From: Tubulanus polymorphus
Taxonomy: Eukaryota; Nemertea; Palaeonemertea; Tubulaniformes; Tubulanidae
DNA length: 60,000 bases
Assembly: GCF_964204645.1 (NCBI RefSeq)
Contig: NC_134031.1
Location: 2,713,001 to 2,773,000, forward strand
Direction: 5' to 3'
Shown in pieces: positions 9,204-20,092 of the stretch. The notes under the pieces were generated by a model, which was given only the letters and a program-made list of their open reading frames with translations, made no database searches and was not told the DNA's origin. The position numbers and the translations under genes were made by a program. Position 1 is the stretch's first letter. The number at the start of each line of letters is the position of its first letter.

Positions 9204-9652
9204 ACGAACGAACGAACGAACGAACGAACGAACGAACGAACGAACGAACGAACGAACGAACGAACGAACGAACGAACGAACGAACGAACGAACGAACGAA
9301 CGAACGAACGAACGAACGAACGAACGAACGAACGAACGAACGAACGAACGAACGAACGAACGAACGAACGAACGAACGAACGAACGAACGAACGAACGAA
9401 CGAACGAACGAACGAACGAACGAACGAACGAACGAACGAACGAACGAACGAACGAACGAACGAACGAACGAACGAACGAACGAACGAACGAACGAACGAA
9501 CGAACGAACGAACGAACGAACGAACGAACGAACGAACGAACGAACGAACGAACGAACGAACGAACGAACGAACGAACGAACGAACGAACGAACGAACGAA
9601 CGAACGAACGAACGAACGAACGAACGAACGAACGAACGAACGAACGAACGAA
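9204..9652. repeat. (AACG)n microsatellite, 449 bp
   Basis: About 112 perfect copies of a tetranucleotide without visible interruption. It is open in several frames on both strands (Asn-Glu-Arg-Thr or Phe-Val-Arg-Ser repeats), which is an artefact and not coding. Perfect purity over this length implies recent expansion. Each unit contains one CpG, giving about 112 evenly spaced CpGs. Confidence 0.97.
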
Positions 9653-10741
9653 GTTGCAGAATTTCAACAATTCCGTTTGTAACTATACGATCGCTAATCC
9701 TCGAATCTGAGTGGCAAAACTGATCCCTAAATCAATCAGATGAATCTTGTTTTTTCGTTAACAAGAAAATATTATCGAGTCGTTCTTGGAAATCGACTGC
9801 GCGTTAACGAAACGATAAAAAACCTAATTGTATATAAGCTTTAAAGCAATCTCATTATGGAGACGATGAAATGCAGCATTTCGTTAAACCGATGAAATTA
9901 ACCAACGCCTCGGAGGTAAAACAGACGCGAACCTCGCGTTTTCTTTTTGAAGATAATGAAATTAACCGCTTCATAGAGTTTCGAACGCGCCGACCGACGG
10001 TGACATTTTGTTTGAAACTTTCATAGTACAAACGCCTTTAGTTCAATTCGATCACCAGACATAAAAAAGCCGCCAAGATTAGATATTCTAGGCGGGTATT
10101 GAATTGCAAGAGAATTCCTTAATTACACCGAGGTAGGGTTTACCTACGTAGTGAATACCGTTAGTTCATAAAGAGAACGCTTTGTTCGAAATGGCGAAAA
10201 CGCGCTGCGATTAGTTACTGCGGGGAATTAGACGTAAACTTTACTTATTCAATACAGTTGACTTTGATCGTCGTAGTAAATGTCGGCGAGGTACGTGTAT
10301 AGGTGAATAAAGTCGAAATGTCTCAACTTCATCAGTTATGAGGAACGACGAGAATCGTAGCGCGTAACGGGAATAACGCTATATTCTGCATGAGTGTCTG
10401 ATTTCACGCGTTGAACGAAGATTAAGATTATATCATTATAATCTCCAAAAAGTACATATTTATAAGCTGATTACGACGATTTGATACAAACAATACCGTA
10501 AAAAAGTTGGATTAAGCAATTAAAAATATGGCCTTGGTGGCAACCTTTGCGTACTGAACTAGATCATAATGTTATTTTTCTATCTACTGACACAACACCA
10601 CGCGAAGCCAGTCATGACTACGTTTTCTTTTAAAAATGTATTTTCTAGAAATATAAATGTTTCATTTCAATTCGTCGGCGATGTGTAATTCTCTTCGAAC
10701 AACTCGTTTAACTGGGAATTAAAAGTATTTGATTCAGGGCG
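9653..10741. other. Intergenic stretch between the two tRNA genes
   Basis: No gene recognised. The DNA is of mixed composition with short inverted runs only. The tRNA copies share no flanking similarity beyond the gene, so this is not a visible tandem duplication of a larger segment. Confidence 0.5.
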
Positions 10742-10746
10742 AAAAA
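10742..10746 (-). terminator. Pol III terminator of second tRNA-iMet
   Basis: T5 on the minus strand, 3 nt past the tRNA 3' end. Confidence 0.7.
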
Positions 10747-10749
10747 TGT

Positions 10750-10821
10750 TAGCAGAGCGTAGTTTCGATCTACGGACCTCTGGGTTATGGGCCCAGCACG
10801 CTTCCACTGCGCCACTCTGCT
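10750..10821 (-). tRNA. Initiator tRNA-Met (CAT), copy 2
   Basis: Identical over all 72 nt to the copy at 9126-9197, with the same initiator hallmarks. Its 5' leader (10822 onward) is ordinary AT-rich sequence, in contrast to the tetranucleotide array beside copy 1. Identity of the gene bodies with unrelated flanks fits either strong constraint and gene conversion, or dispersal of a tRNA-sized unit. Confidence 0.95.
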
Positions 10822-10921
10822 TGATATATTCAATACATGCCAGTACTAAATAATAAATTCGTACTAGTACTTTTGAATTATCATAATCCATACAATTCCA
10901 GAGTTGAATAAGTGATGCGCA

Positions 10922-10929
10922 TGACGTCA
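10922..10929. promoter_or_regulatory. Consensus CRE palindrome
   Basis: TGACGTCA, the full CREB/ATF site, about 100 bp upstream of the second tRNA. The 16-mer around it (cgcatgacgtcacagc) recurs exactly at about 25049. Confidence 0.3.
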
Positions 10930-11785
10930 CAGCGTCAAGCGTTAGCGGATAACCGAGTGACAGGTGATTGTCAATATGGCGCATTTTGCACGTAACATCC
11001 GAAATGTATATGCTCAAAACTGCGATGAGGTTAGAGGTCAAACCAATTCTTGCAAACAAATGAAAGCCGGTGTCTTAGAATGAAATGCCTTCCCTTAGTC
11101 ATACCCCAACTCCCTTATAGTGTAGATCTCAGGATTAATGGTCAAGGTTAGGGTAGCGCCATTATGACCCTCCATCAATCTTTAGTTGGGGGCATCTGAT
11201 TCTTTGACACCTGTGAAAGTTGACAACGTCTATATTTCGGTATTCTAGTCTTTGGGATTGGTTCCTCTAGCTGCGCAGGTTTAAGTATAGAAACGTATAC
11301 ATTTGTCATGAGAACAGTAATAGGGATTATTGTTCTAGCGATGTCGAAGGCGTCACGACACAGATATTCCACGCACGTTCCAGCGATGTAGTAATTTTCA
11401 GAATATTTCGCGGATAATCAGATGATATTCATTTCAGATACGATGTGCTGATTATCTTATTGAATCAATTTTGCACAAGATCGTACACTTCCAATTACAC
11501 CACACACTTTTACGGGAACTGGAAACGACGGGAGTAAAAATCTATGATATGTTCACGATTGATTTTTGTGTGCGAGGAACGGATTTTTGGAAACTGCCGC
11601 GATAAATACGTGATAAAAATCTCGATTATTTTCCGTATGTCAGTCACGGAACCGACGGAAAATAAGGCGATGATATCGAAATGTACGTAACGCGTCTATT
11701 TAAAAATTCGAATAAACTTCGATCGTGGAAAATATCATAAGATTCGACCCGGTACTCAGGTGCTATATGTACATAGCTGCCGGAG

Positions 11786-12163
11786 TTGTTTTGTGGCAAG
11801 AAAATCATTTTACGACATTTTAGCATTAGTTTGCTACAGACAGCGATTTGGGCGATTGACGCACTAGTTACGAAAGGAAGTATTTGCACCCTGTTAGACC
11901 AAAGGCATAGCTTTTTCTATGTTGAAATAGTGTCTGTTTACATGATTATTTTCTTTGTGTTTAGTTATTTGGTGTACCCCTTACAAACCGACTGCACTGC
12001 TGGAAATGAAAAAGGGAAACCATGTAGTTTTAGCCAACTGATCATATTTTCTTTAATTTCTAGAATAATCTGTAATACGCGCGAATATGATCCGCGTTTT
12101 GATAACTGGAGCTGCTATTATTTCAAATATCCCACGAGATTATTGCAAACGAGAGAATATTAA
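11786..12163 (+). CDS. Unidentified 125-codon open frame
   Basis: An ATG-initiated frame with a hydrophobic stretch at about residues 45-65 that could span a membrane, followed by a Cys-containing tail. No motif or relative is recognised. The base composition does not stand out from its surroundings, so chance is as likely as a gene. Confidence 0.15.
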   Translation: MFCGKKIILRHFSISLLQTAIWAIDALVTKGSICTLLDQRHSFFYVEIVSVYMIIFFVFSYLVYPLQTDCTAGNEKGKPCSFSQLIIFSLISRIICNTREYDPRFDNWSCYYFKYPTRLLQTREY

Positions 12164-14705
12164 ACGCTACTACTACACGATTTAAAAACACCGATGATGC
12201 ATTGGTTGAAATTATTGTCTGATAGTGAGGTATGTACAGCGCTGATTGGAATTTAAGAAAAAGAATAAATTTGACGCGAATATTCAGAACTTGAAATATA
12301 TTACGCGTACTGCGTGGGCCTACTGTACTAGGGGATCGAGTTTCATTCTATTGAATATCGGTTGATAAAACGGCTATGATCTCTTCGTAATCACCGACTG
12401 AATGTGAGGACGTTTATACTAAATCGAAACAGAACACAACAACATAGCAGAACTCACTCGCTCTTCAGACATTATGCTTCAGTATGTGTTCAATATGTAG
12501 ACAATTTGCTGATGGTCACAGAATGATAATCAATGTTTCTAATATTTTATGTATTAGAGCCCGATTGATTCTCCGAGGAATGACGAGGTGTTAAGTGTTA
12601 CCCTGTTGCTACTTGTAAAGAGAAAAATCATTAAGGCTTTCACGTGAAATCTGAACCTTCGCCATGATCTCCTCGTCTGTCTAGACTACTGGTAATACGA
12701 CCAGTGACGGGTCCTCTGGAATATTACATATCTCGTTAGACGAGTGGCTTATGAAGATTTTACGGGGGAAAAAAAACGCATTCTCAAATGTTTAGAGATT
12801 TGCTCAGTTGACATGGTACACATTTTGTTCTTTTTAAGTCCTTGAAAATGATAAACTTACAGCCTAAAATTGAAAAAAGTGTACTGAGAAGGTACAACAG
12901 GACAAGTTTGTGAAGTTAGTTTGGGCTTTAAAGAACGTAGTGCCATATCACACACAGTGTCCTATCATCTTTAAGATGGTAAGACTTGCGTATATAAACT
13001 ATAGGCCTATCATTGTAGTATTTCGCAAAGCTGGACCAAGGACTAAGATAAGTTAGTTAAGAAAGCAGAAAGCCCAGTCAGGTCAGTGTCTTAGGTGACG
13101 CCGCGGCTCATTTCCACCCCCCCCCCTCGATTTCGGTTAATACATCTGATATTCATAGATCTATAAAATCATATACAACAGACTTATCGAAAGCCGGATG
13201 CATCGCATACGACGTAGGAATATCCAGCGCGTATGTGATTTCCCTGCGGATCGGCGACGACCTTTTTCTAGCTTGTCTCACTTGCTATTGCAGTAATACT
13301 TGCTTCGTATCGAACGAATTAATCTGACGGTCGAGGTAATAAAAATTCTCTCCACCTGGCGATTGGTTGATGCCTTTACACGCTGCTCTAACGATGGTAA
13401 TATTGAAACTACGGATCTGGCCGATATTAGGTTCATTCGAGTGAGACCAAGGCCAAAGATGAGGAAATGTTGTCCATTGTGACGGTATCTCAAAACGGTC
13501 TTGCTGTGGTATGGTAGTTTGTAATGGTTATAGTATAGCCGGATTTGTCGTTTTGACATTTGACAGAGCATCATTTTACCTCATCTAATTGATTGATTAC
13601 CGCGATATATTCGATTCGAGAAAATCTGAAATCGAAGTCTCGTATCGAAACGAATAGCTCAGCCGATCGATCACTTCCAGAAAATGACGTCCATTGACGC
13701 TTCTCAAAAATTTGAAAAATCCCATTATATTGACGGGAGAATGTGACAATTATTCCAGCTTATAAGATCGTGAAATTAGAAAAATTCCATCGTATCACGA
13801 ATAAGCCCTAATTAGCTAAAGGATGAGTTACTTTTAGTCGAGGCAAGGCTCGAGTGACCGCTCGGAGATGACCAGATGAATGTTAGGTCTATAATCTTAA
13901 TTTCCAATTAGGACTTCAGTATTGTATAACGTATTTTATATATATTAACATTATTTTTCATAAAATAAAACTTCTGTAATGAGAAAAAAAGGAAGATGAA
14001 TGTTAGGAGGGCCGGCGCAGTGAAGTCCACTTCGGGCTACGAACCTTGATTTTCAAGATTCGTCGAAGTTCACGATCTTGTAAATTGCGGACCACCTTCA
14101 ATAGTTACCGGTCGATGAAACGTTGCCCGAGAGAACTCATCTACGAGTAATTAGGTTAATCCTTTTTTAGCCATTTAGGCAACGCGTATATTCGCGCAGT
14201 TTTCGTGTGTTTGAGTATTTTTAAAGATGTTTTATACGTACACGGTAATTGATGGTTCGTCTCGGGGAGAAATGACACCAGGTGTTTCCGGGTGAATTAA
14301 CGAACGTCCCCGCATTCGTCTCAAATCTCGCATCAATTATGTATGATTACAAGATGTCAACATTATACTGATCGCGAGTTATAGCTCTCGTGTCCGAGAC
14401 AACAGAAAGCAAACAGATAAGTAAATCAGATCTTATTCGCGTCGAATAATGATTTGCTGAAGAAAGGCAGCGACGAATAAAATGCAGTCGGTTATGATTT
14501 GATTATTCGACTCGACCGCACGGATCAAGGGTTCGTGAGAAAATGAATTCAACCGACTGGCAACTATTGCATAATAATCTGATTTCGAGACTTCAAATTC
14601 GACGGATAGATACAACCAGGGATTCTTCACGATAACAACTCCGAACAGTTCCGTGTTGTTAGCTCATTTCACGATATCGTACCCCGCAGTCAGATCTTAA
14701 CCCCA

Positions 14706-14820
14706 CGGAAGCCTCTTGGTGACATACGAGATAATCTTTTCACAATTACGACTTTCGAATTTCGTCATAATAATTCGAAATTGTGAAAAGATTATCTCGT
14801 ATGTCACCTAGGGGCTTCCG
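14706..14820. repeat. Perfect-stem hairpin, about 42-bp arms
   Basis: Left arm 14706-14747 and right arm 14779-14820 are inverse complements with only about three mismatches (ccctctt against ctagggg near the base). The loop is about 31 nt and has its own inner inverted piece (cgaatt and aattcg). A transcript would fold into a near-perfect double-stranded hairpin. It could be a MITE-like foldback element or a hairpin-RNA source. Confidence 0.85.
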
Positions 14821-14954
14821 TAGGCTCCCGTATAACCTTCATCTGTGTTCACGATATCTTATTGAATACAACGACATGACGCTGATCTCTAGCGAGAGTT
14901 CGAAAACGTCGTGTATTTTGAATTGAATTCTTTATAACTTTAAACTTTAGTTTT

Positions 14955-15220
14955 AAACTTATTGTCGAGTTGAGAAGATACACAATATCCGGGTAAGATG
15001 AATGGCGAGAGAAATCCCACGATGATTCAGTCAAAGTTGAAAGAAAAAATACTTGAATAGAAGAGAATTTATTTTTAGCAACGTTTCGGCTTTACACTAT
15101 TAGAGCCATCATCTGAGTAGTGTTTAGCCGAAACGTTGCTCAAAATAAATTCTCTTCTATTCAAGAATTTTCAATCTTTGACTGAATCATCGTGGGATTT
15201 CTCTCGCCAAACTTATTGTC
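14955..15220. mobile_element. Hairpin retroelement-like insertion H1 with 12-bp direct repeats
   Basis: An element of about 242 bp (14967-15208) is flanked by the direct repeat aaacttattgtc (14955-14966 and 15209-15220). Inverted arms of about 95 bp start at 15004 and end at 15208. The loop holds, on the minus strand, cagatgatggct then a short spacer and agccgaaacgttg, i.e. GGCT pairing with AGCC directly before GAAAC. That resembles the C-U-G-A-U-G-A / stem II / GAAA order of hammerhead ribozymes found in termini of Penelope-like retroelements, but with A in place of the first U. A 3' tail of about 37 nt outside the arms ends at the direct repeat. The arms also encode the same short peptide from both strands, an artefact of symmetry. 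Confidence 0.65.
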
Positions 15221-17202
15221 TGTTTTCACAGCGTCAGCCAGAGTGTGGCTATTCTACGATAACAACCTGGGATTTAGATTCATTTCCAGGCGAGGATGCG
15301 GAGATTTCTGAACGCAGACACTGCGCTTGTCCGAGCGTATTCATTTTCGTGTGAATCTCCCCGGAAGTCGCAGCGCTCCGGATTTTGACATCGCTCGTCC
15401 AGACGTGATCAAACAAAAACGATCAAATGATATATTCGCAGATAAAGACCGCTTCGCACTGATAGAACCGATCAGAGCACGAGTCTGAATTCACCGCCAT
15501 CTTAAGAACCTTTATAGACTAGCTCCGTGACGCGCAAAGAATCGTCAGAAAAAAGCCGTGAAAAAATACACGTAACAAAATTTACGCCACTGAAGGGTAC
15601 AGTTTTTTTCAAGACAAATACAATAAATCACGATCAGTCCATCTATAATGACCAGCAGTGTTCTAGCTACACTTCTTCCCTGTGAAATGGACCGATTGAT
15701 GATTGATTAGATTTCGGTGCCGGCAAGCCAAATACAGATTGCATTTCCCTTACTGAAGCAAGTGACGATGGGCGGAAACGGAAGGTATTCACACGCAGGC
15801 GACGCCGTTGTGTTGTGTACGTCATCAACTCGTGATGAAAGTACACAGTATTTAGGTGTTTACGTTTAACTTCCCATCCAACTTGGGAAAAATGTTACGA
15901 GGTATTCTGTTGGAAATTTCGTCGTTTTGTGCGAATATCTAAGAAAATTGAGGTCAGTATATTGGGAATTTGATTGGGTGGTGAGGCCTTGGTGAAACTC
16001 GAATGCCGAGGTGGCATAAATTCTTAGACGCTTTGCTTCACGTTCTCCGACGTGGCTTCATATAGCAGATTGCGGTGGTGTTATCGAAACAATGCACCCG
16101 CCTTATTGTCTGCAATTCTTCTCATTCTAAGGACGATACGCCACTACATTGTCAGATTTCTTTCCCTCAAGAGTTTGGACCAGAACACTTTATCATCAAT
16201 CATATTCAGTTCATTCATCCGTCGAATGAAGGAAAACTGTCGTCTGTATGCATTGCGTATATATCATAAAGCATTGTATACTTGCTGATTTGCGTGCATT
16301 CGTCGCTGGAATCAAAGAGTTAAAAAGCCATCCTCTCGTCATCATCGTATAAAACAGGTTGAAATACACCGACGTGTTTTAAGGACGCCAGCTGTGATTT
16401 AAGTACCTTGTGTTGCCATCATTTCGTGGAATCGAAAAATAGGTGAATTCGTAATCCAGCAATCCGAGATGGGGGGGGGGGGGTTAATCTGAGCAGATAA
16501 AGTTCGAGAGCGAATTAGCCGTGCAAGTTAAACGGCTTGTGGTGTGCATCAACCAGTGCCGTCATTTAACACGGGGCGTAATTTGCATCACAACGTTACA
16601 ATATAGACATCGGCAATTGCGATATTCCTCGCGGACGTTCTACCCTAGATACATCACCTCTTAAATCAATGAAGAGAACTTATTCACAAAAGATCGGTTT
16701 CGTATCTACAAGTATGCTATTTTTCTGGTACCTGAGGCTAAAACCGTGTTAGCAAATTTACGTCTTTGCTCGGGAATGTGCCCAAATAGATCATGATATT
16801 ATATATCATAATTTGAATATAATTCAAATGGAATAATACAACCGTAGCGTGTGCTAAATTACGAATTCAATACTACAACGATAAAATTAGCCCCTGCGGG
16901 TTTTTTTAAAAACTTTACCATGAAGAAAAAAAACGTCGACGTCTTTGGCCCCTTCGACCCTCAGCTACATCCTTTCATCTCGCTCGGTGTACTAGATGTT
17001 GGTAGTTAGCGAGTGAGCGAGTGTGCGAGACAAGCTTCGTCATAGCGAGAACTGAAATTATACCAAATTACCCTGTGATGTTCCAGATCCTAATAAAAGG
17101 CGACCGAATGGAAAAATACAATTTGTTAACGCAATCCGCGATATCGAAATCATTAGACATCCAGAGCCACCGTCGGTAATCTGAGTTAGATAGAAAATCA
17201 AG
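15221..17202. other. Gene-poor stretch
   Basis: No gene recognised. It contains a G13 run at 16471-16483. Overlapping short frames at 16052-16288 lack any family feature. Confidence 0.45.
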
Positions 17203-17256
17203 CGCATTCGGTTATTAGTTCCGACCACTATAGTCGACTAGATACGAAAACCGAAT
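17203..17256 (-). mobile_element. MITE-like family B, arm fragment
   Basis: Carries the family B terminal block (ttccgaccacta, gtcgacta, then acgaaaaccgaa) in reverse orientation relative to 32700-32827. Only one end of the element is present. Confidence 0.55.
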
Positions 17257-17354
17257 TTGGCCCATTATGTACTGGTAAAGATAAATAATACTTGTGTTAA
17301 TATAATGTGAAATGATTCGGCATTGACGCGGTTAGATCCATTGCTTTAGCCCAA

Positions 17355-17560
17355 TGTAAACGGCGCATGGAAACACGGAAATACGGATGCAAACGTGTTT
17401 TGAAAATTTTGTTCCCGAAACCGCGTTTCTCATTTCTCGTGTTTCCCTGTGTCGTTTCTCGTAAACGCAGACGTAAATGTGTTTCTCCGTGTCGTGTGCG
17501 TTTATGAGAAACACGTTCCTGTTTCCTGCTTCCCGTACCCCCTGCGTCATCTGCGTTGGG
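17355..17560. repeat. Foldback repeat family E, copy 1
   Basis: Rich in short inverted and direct runs of the type cgtgtttccctg, cgtgtcgtgtgcgttt and aaacacgg. The same blocks form the cleaner inverted repeat at 59115-59275. The overlapping 143-codon minus-strand frame (17297-17728) is explained by this repeat. Confidence 0.5.
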
Positions 17561-19250
17561 CTTCACAAGATATAGTACACTTTCCCGGCATTTGATTATT
17601 TTCGGTATACGATCGCTGGTTACACAATCATCACTAACGTAAAATCGTTTTTTTTCTTCGGTTTTGATCGAATACATCGATCTGAGATGGCATCGTGTGC
17701 GTCGACAACATCGGGATATCATCGACACCAGAACGGCCGTTTATTTCACCGGTCTGGTCCCACACTGGAGACCATTGTTCGTCGAGGATAAGAGGAGATA
17801 TTGGTAATATTCAACAGCTTGTACATCGCCTACGACCACTCGGGTCGTTATCATGCGAAATAACGTCGATACTCTGTGAAGAAACGCTAAACGCTTGGAG
17901 TCGAATACTGTTTTTCTATTTGTTGCTGTCAGTTGCGCATCAATCAATCAATAGTTATTAAATTCAGCTTTATTCCGTTTTGATCGCTAAACTTAAATTG
18001 CAAATTTTTTTTTGAATATTGTCCTATCACCGCTATCTCGCCTTATCCGACCAGATAAAATGGGGATTATTCAAATCATCGGCCGTAGATGGAATATTTT
18101 GTTCTAAAAGCCTAAAACAGCTTCGCAAAATCTGACAAAGGATTGAATATTCTATTTCGAATCCAATTCTAAACTTGATTTACAATTTTCATCAATTATC
18201 GGTAGTAGCTACAATCGGGCAATACGTCAATGTTTTCGGACTAAAATAGTCTCGGATTGGGCTTAAGGCCTTTTTAAATTACTTGAAGTACGGAAATTCT
18301 GCCGAGAATATCATACCAGAAATTTTCTTTATATTGGTCCACCATATTTTCTTTTCATATTTTCCTTCTTACTTGTTTACTCTCAGTCACTCCAAATGAG
18401 ATTCAACTTACATCGCTAGAAACTAACCGAAAGTTCATCGGTTGAAACTATGAAAGAAACCGAAAATACCAACGAACAGAGAAAATGAAAACGCCTACAA
18501 ACAGTGATAGGAAAATGGAAATATCAATCTCCTAATGGTGGCACTATATAAAAATCGTATATGCCGCTGAAATCCCCGAGATAAAAAATGCAAATCTATC
18601 CATCCCCCTTTCATGACAGCAACGCTATTCAATTGAAACATGTAGACAGGATATTTCCGTACAGAATTTACCGGATATCAAATACAATTCGCGCGCGAGA
18701 GCTTAAGATTTGAATACCGATGAAGATTTGACGGTTATACGGCACCAGATGGGAATTGCTTCCGATTGAAATAACGTCATTTTTCCGCAACGAAACCTCG
18801 ACTGTGAATCGACGGGAATCGAATCAGTTCGATATTTACTTGTAAATTGTCAATAAACCCATCGCGCTAGTGTTGTATTACAACTGAAAATGGCGAACGA
18901 ATGGCAGCCAATCAACGAAGCAAATATTACGTTTGTTTTCCGACGAAGCGTTCGATTTGTTTATTTTTTCTGAAGAGGTTTTTCTTTTACGCCGTTCTTA
19001 GCGCAAACGTAAGATGATTCTTCAACGATTATGCAACGACCGGAACACCGGAGTAATGACCGTAAAGTCAAGATATTAATTCCCTTTGAAACTTTAAAAC
19101 TTTGCTCATGACCTTTCTGTAAAGTCGTTTGCCGCCCTAGAAAATGACTAAATGATTATACACTCTCCCGACTCGTTCATTTAGCTGCTTGCTATTGGCT
19201 GCCAACTTTTCGATGTTAGTGGACCAGTGGCCCCGGTCGCAATCAGGTTC
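17561..19250. other. Gene-poor stretch
   Basis: No gene recognised. Frames at 17695-17961 on both strands overlap each other and show no motif. Confidence 0.45.
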
Positions 19251-19350
19251 GATGAGATCTCACGGTGGCCACCATCTTGGAACTAGGCAACCGTGCTCAG
19301 TTCCGTCGTTCGCTATTTTCGGACAAATAGTTCGGACTGAATGACATTAA
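19251..19350 (+). mobile_element. MITE-like family B, internal fragment
   Basis: Matches the middle part of the longer family B copy at 39246-39457: gccaccatcttggaacta, then cgctattttcgg and gttcggactgaatgacatt in the same order (39246-39457 is on the opposite strand). Confidence 0.5.
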
Positions 19351-19473
19351 GCTTCACGAATATTCATATAGTTCGCGAATATTTCACATCCGGCCAAAAC
19401 CGGAAAAAAATATGCTCTGCATTTCTGCTTACGTAGCACTGCGTCACAACTAAATGGCATCGTTGCGGGTATG

Positions 19474-19496
19474 TGACGTCATATCCTGTGACGTCA
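19474..19496. promoter_or_regulatory. Two consensus CREs 15 bp apart
   Basis: TGACGTCA at 19474-19481 and again at 19489-19496, each within the repeat tgtgacgtcatatc. Paired full palindromic CREs are typical of cAMP/CREB-responsive promoters. No gene start that I can support lies next to them; open frames at 19450-19811 (-) and 19784-20092 (+) are unproven. Confidence 0.4.
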
Positions 19497-19783
19497 TATC
19501 ATAAACGCTACGAACTATCGACGGAGAAAGTTCTGAATTTATAGCTTTGAAAAGTAGAATGTTAGCGCAACAGGAAAACAACGAGAGCAAAAACGCGCGA
19601 CGACAGCAGATGAAATATAGCCGGCATTTAATCTGGTAAGGAACACGCGGATTGATACGGTAACCAGCGAAGCAATGTCTTGGCAAAACAATGCCTGCTT
19701 TTGGGCAGATAATAGAGCGCTATATGAACGCGCAATTAGCTCGTCGTCGCTACATCTATCAACGACAATTTCATCCGTGAATT

Positions 19784-20092
19784 TTGGAAAGGTCAATAGT
19801 TGCGCCATCAATCCTCGAATTAAAGGGGTCTAAATTACCAGCTTCGTTCGGTAATCGTTCGCTTTTAATTCGACGCTCGAATTATGATAAATGCGACTCT
19901 CAATTAGGATCGTCGGGAACTTTACACCGCCTCAACGCCACCACCGCCGAGTTACACGATGAAAAATTAGTCGTGTTTTTGTTGGAAATGAAAAAAAATG
20001 TCCTTCAGCCCTCAGTTAAAAAAGGAACTAACCATAATTCTACAATGTCATTAGATAGAATTGGAAATCAAAAACAAAAACACTTGAAATAA
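19784..20092 (+). CDS. Unidentified 102-codon open frame
   Basis: A hydrophilic, basic product with no motif seen. It begins about 290 bp downstream of the paired CREs, which is the only contextual support. The reading starts at a non-ATG codon in this frame; the first ATG is well inside (about residue 68), so translation as drawn is doubtful. Confidence 0.12.
   Translation: MERSIVAPSILELKGSKLPASFGNRSLLIRRSNYDKCDSQLGSSGTLHRLNATTAELHDEKLVVFLLEMKKNVLQPSVKKGTNHNSTMSLDRIGNQKQKHLK

Larger units (their letters stand above)
10822..14705. other. Gene-poor stretch
   Basis: No gene I can name. It contains one consensus CRE (TGACGTCA) at 10922-10929, a weak ORF at 11786-12163, and a C10 run at 13117-13126. 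Several 60-100 codon open frames have no family features. Confidence 0.45.

Noticed and set aside
9113-9723. Long open frames of Asn-Glu-Arg-Thr and Phe-Val-Arg-Ser repeats
   Set aside because: They are translations of the pure (AACG)n microsatellite, open in several frames on both strands, and they run through the tRNA gene.
10667-11059. 130-codon minus-strand open frame
   Set aside because: It reads straight through the tRNA-iMet gene at 10750-10821, so it cannot be a normal coding sequence.
14849-15354. Matching peptides with TESSWDFSR on opposite strands
   Set aside because: Both come from the two arms of the inverted repeat H1, so the match is symmetry and not protein conservation.
17297-17728. 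143-codon minus-strand open frame
   Set aside because: Mostly covered by the family E foldback repeat; Arg/Thr-rich composition comes from the repeat.
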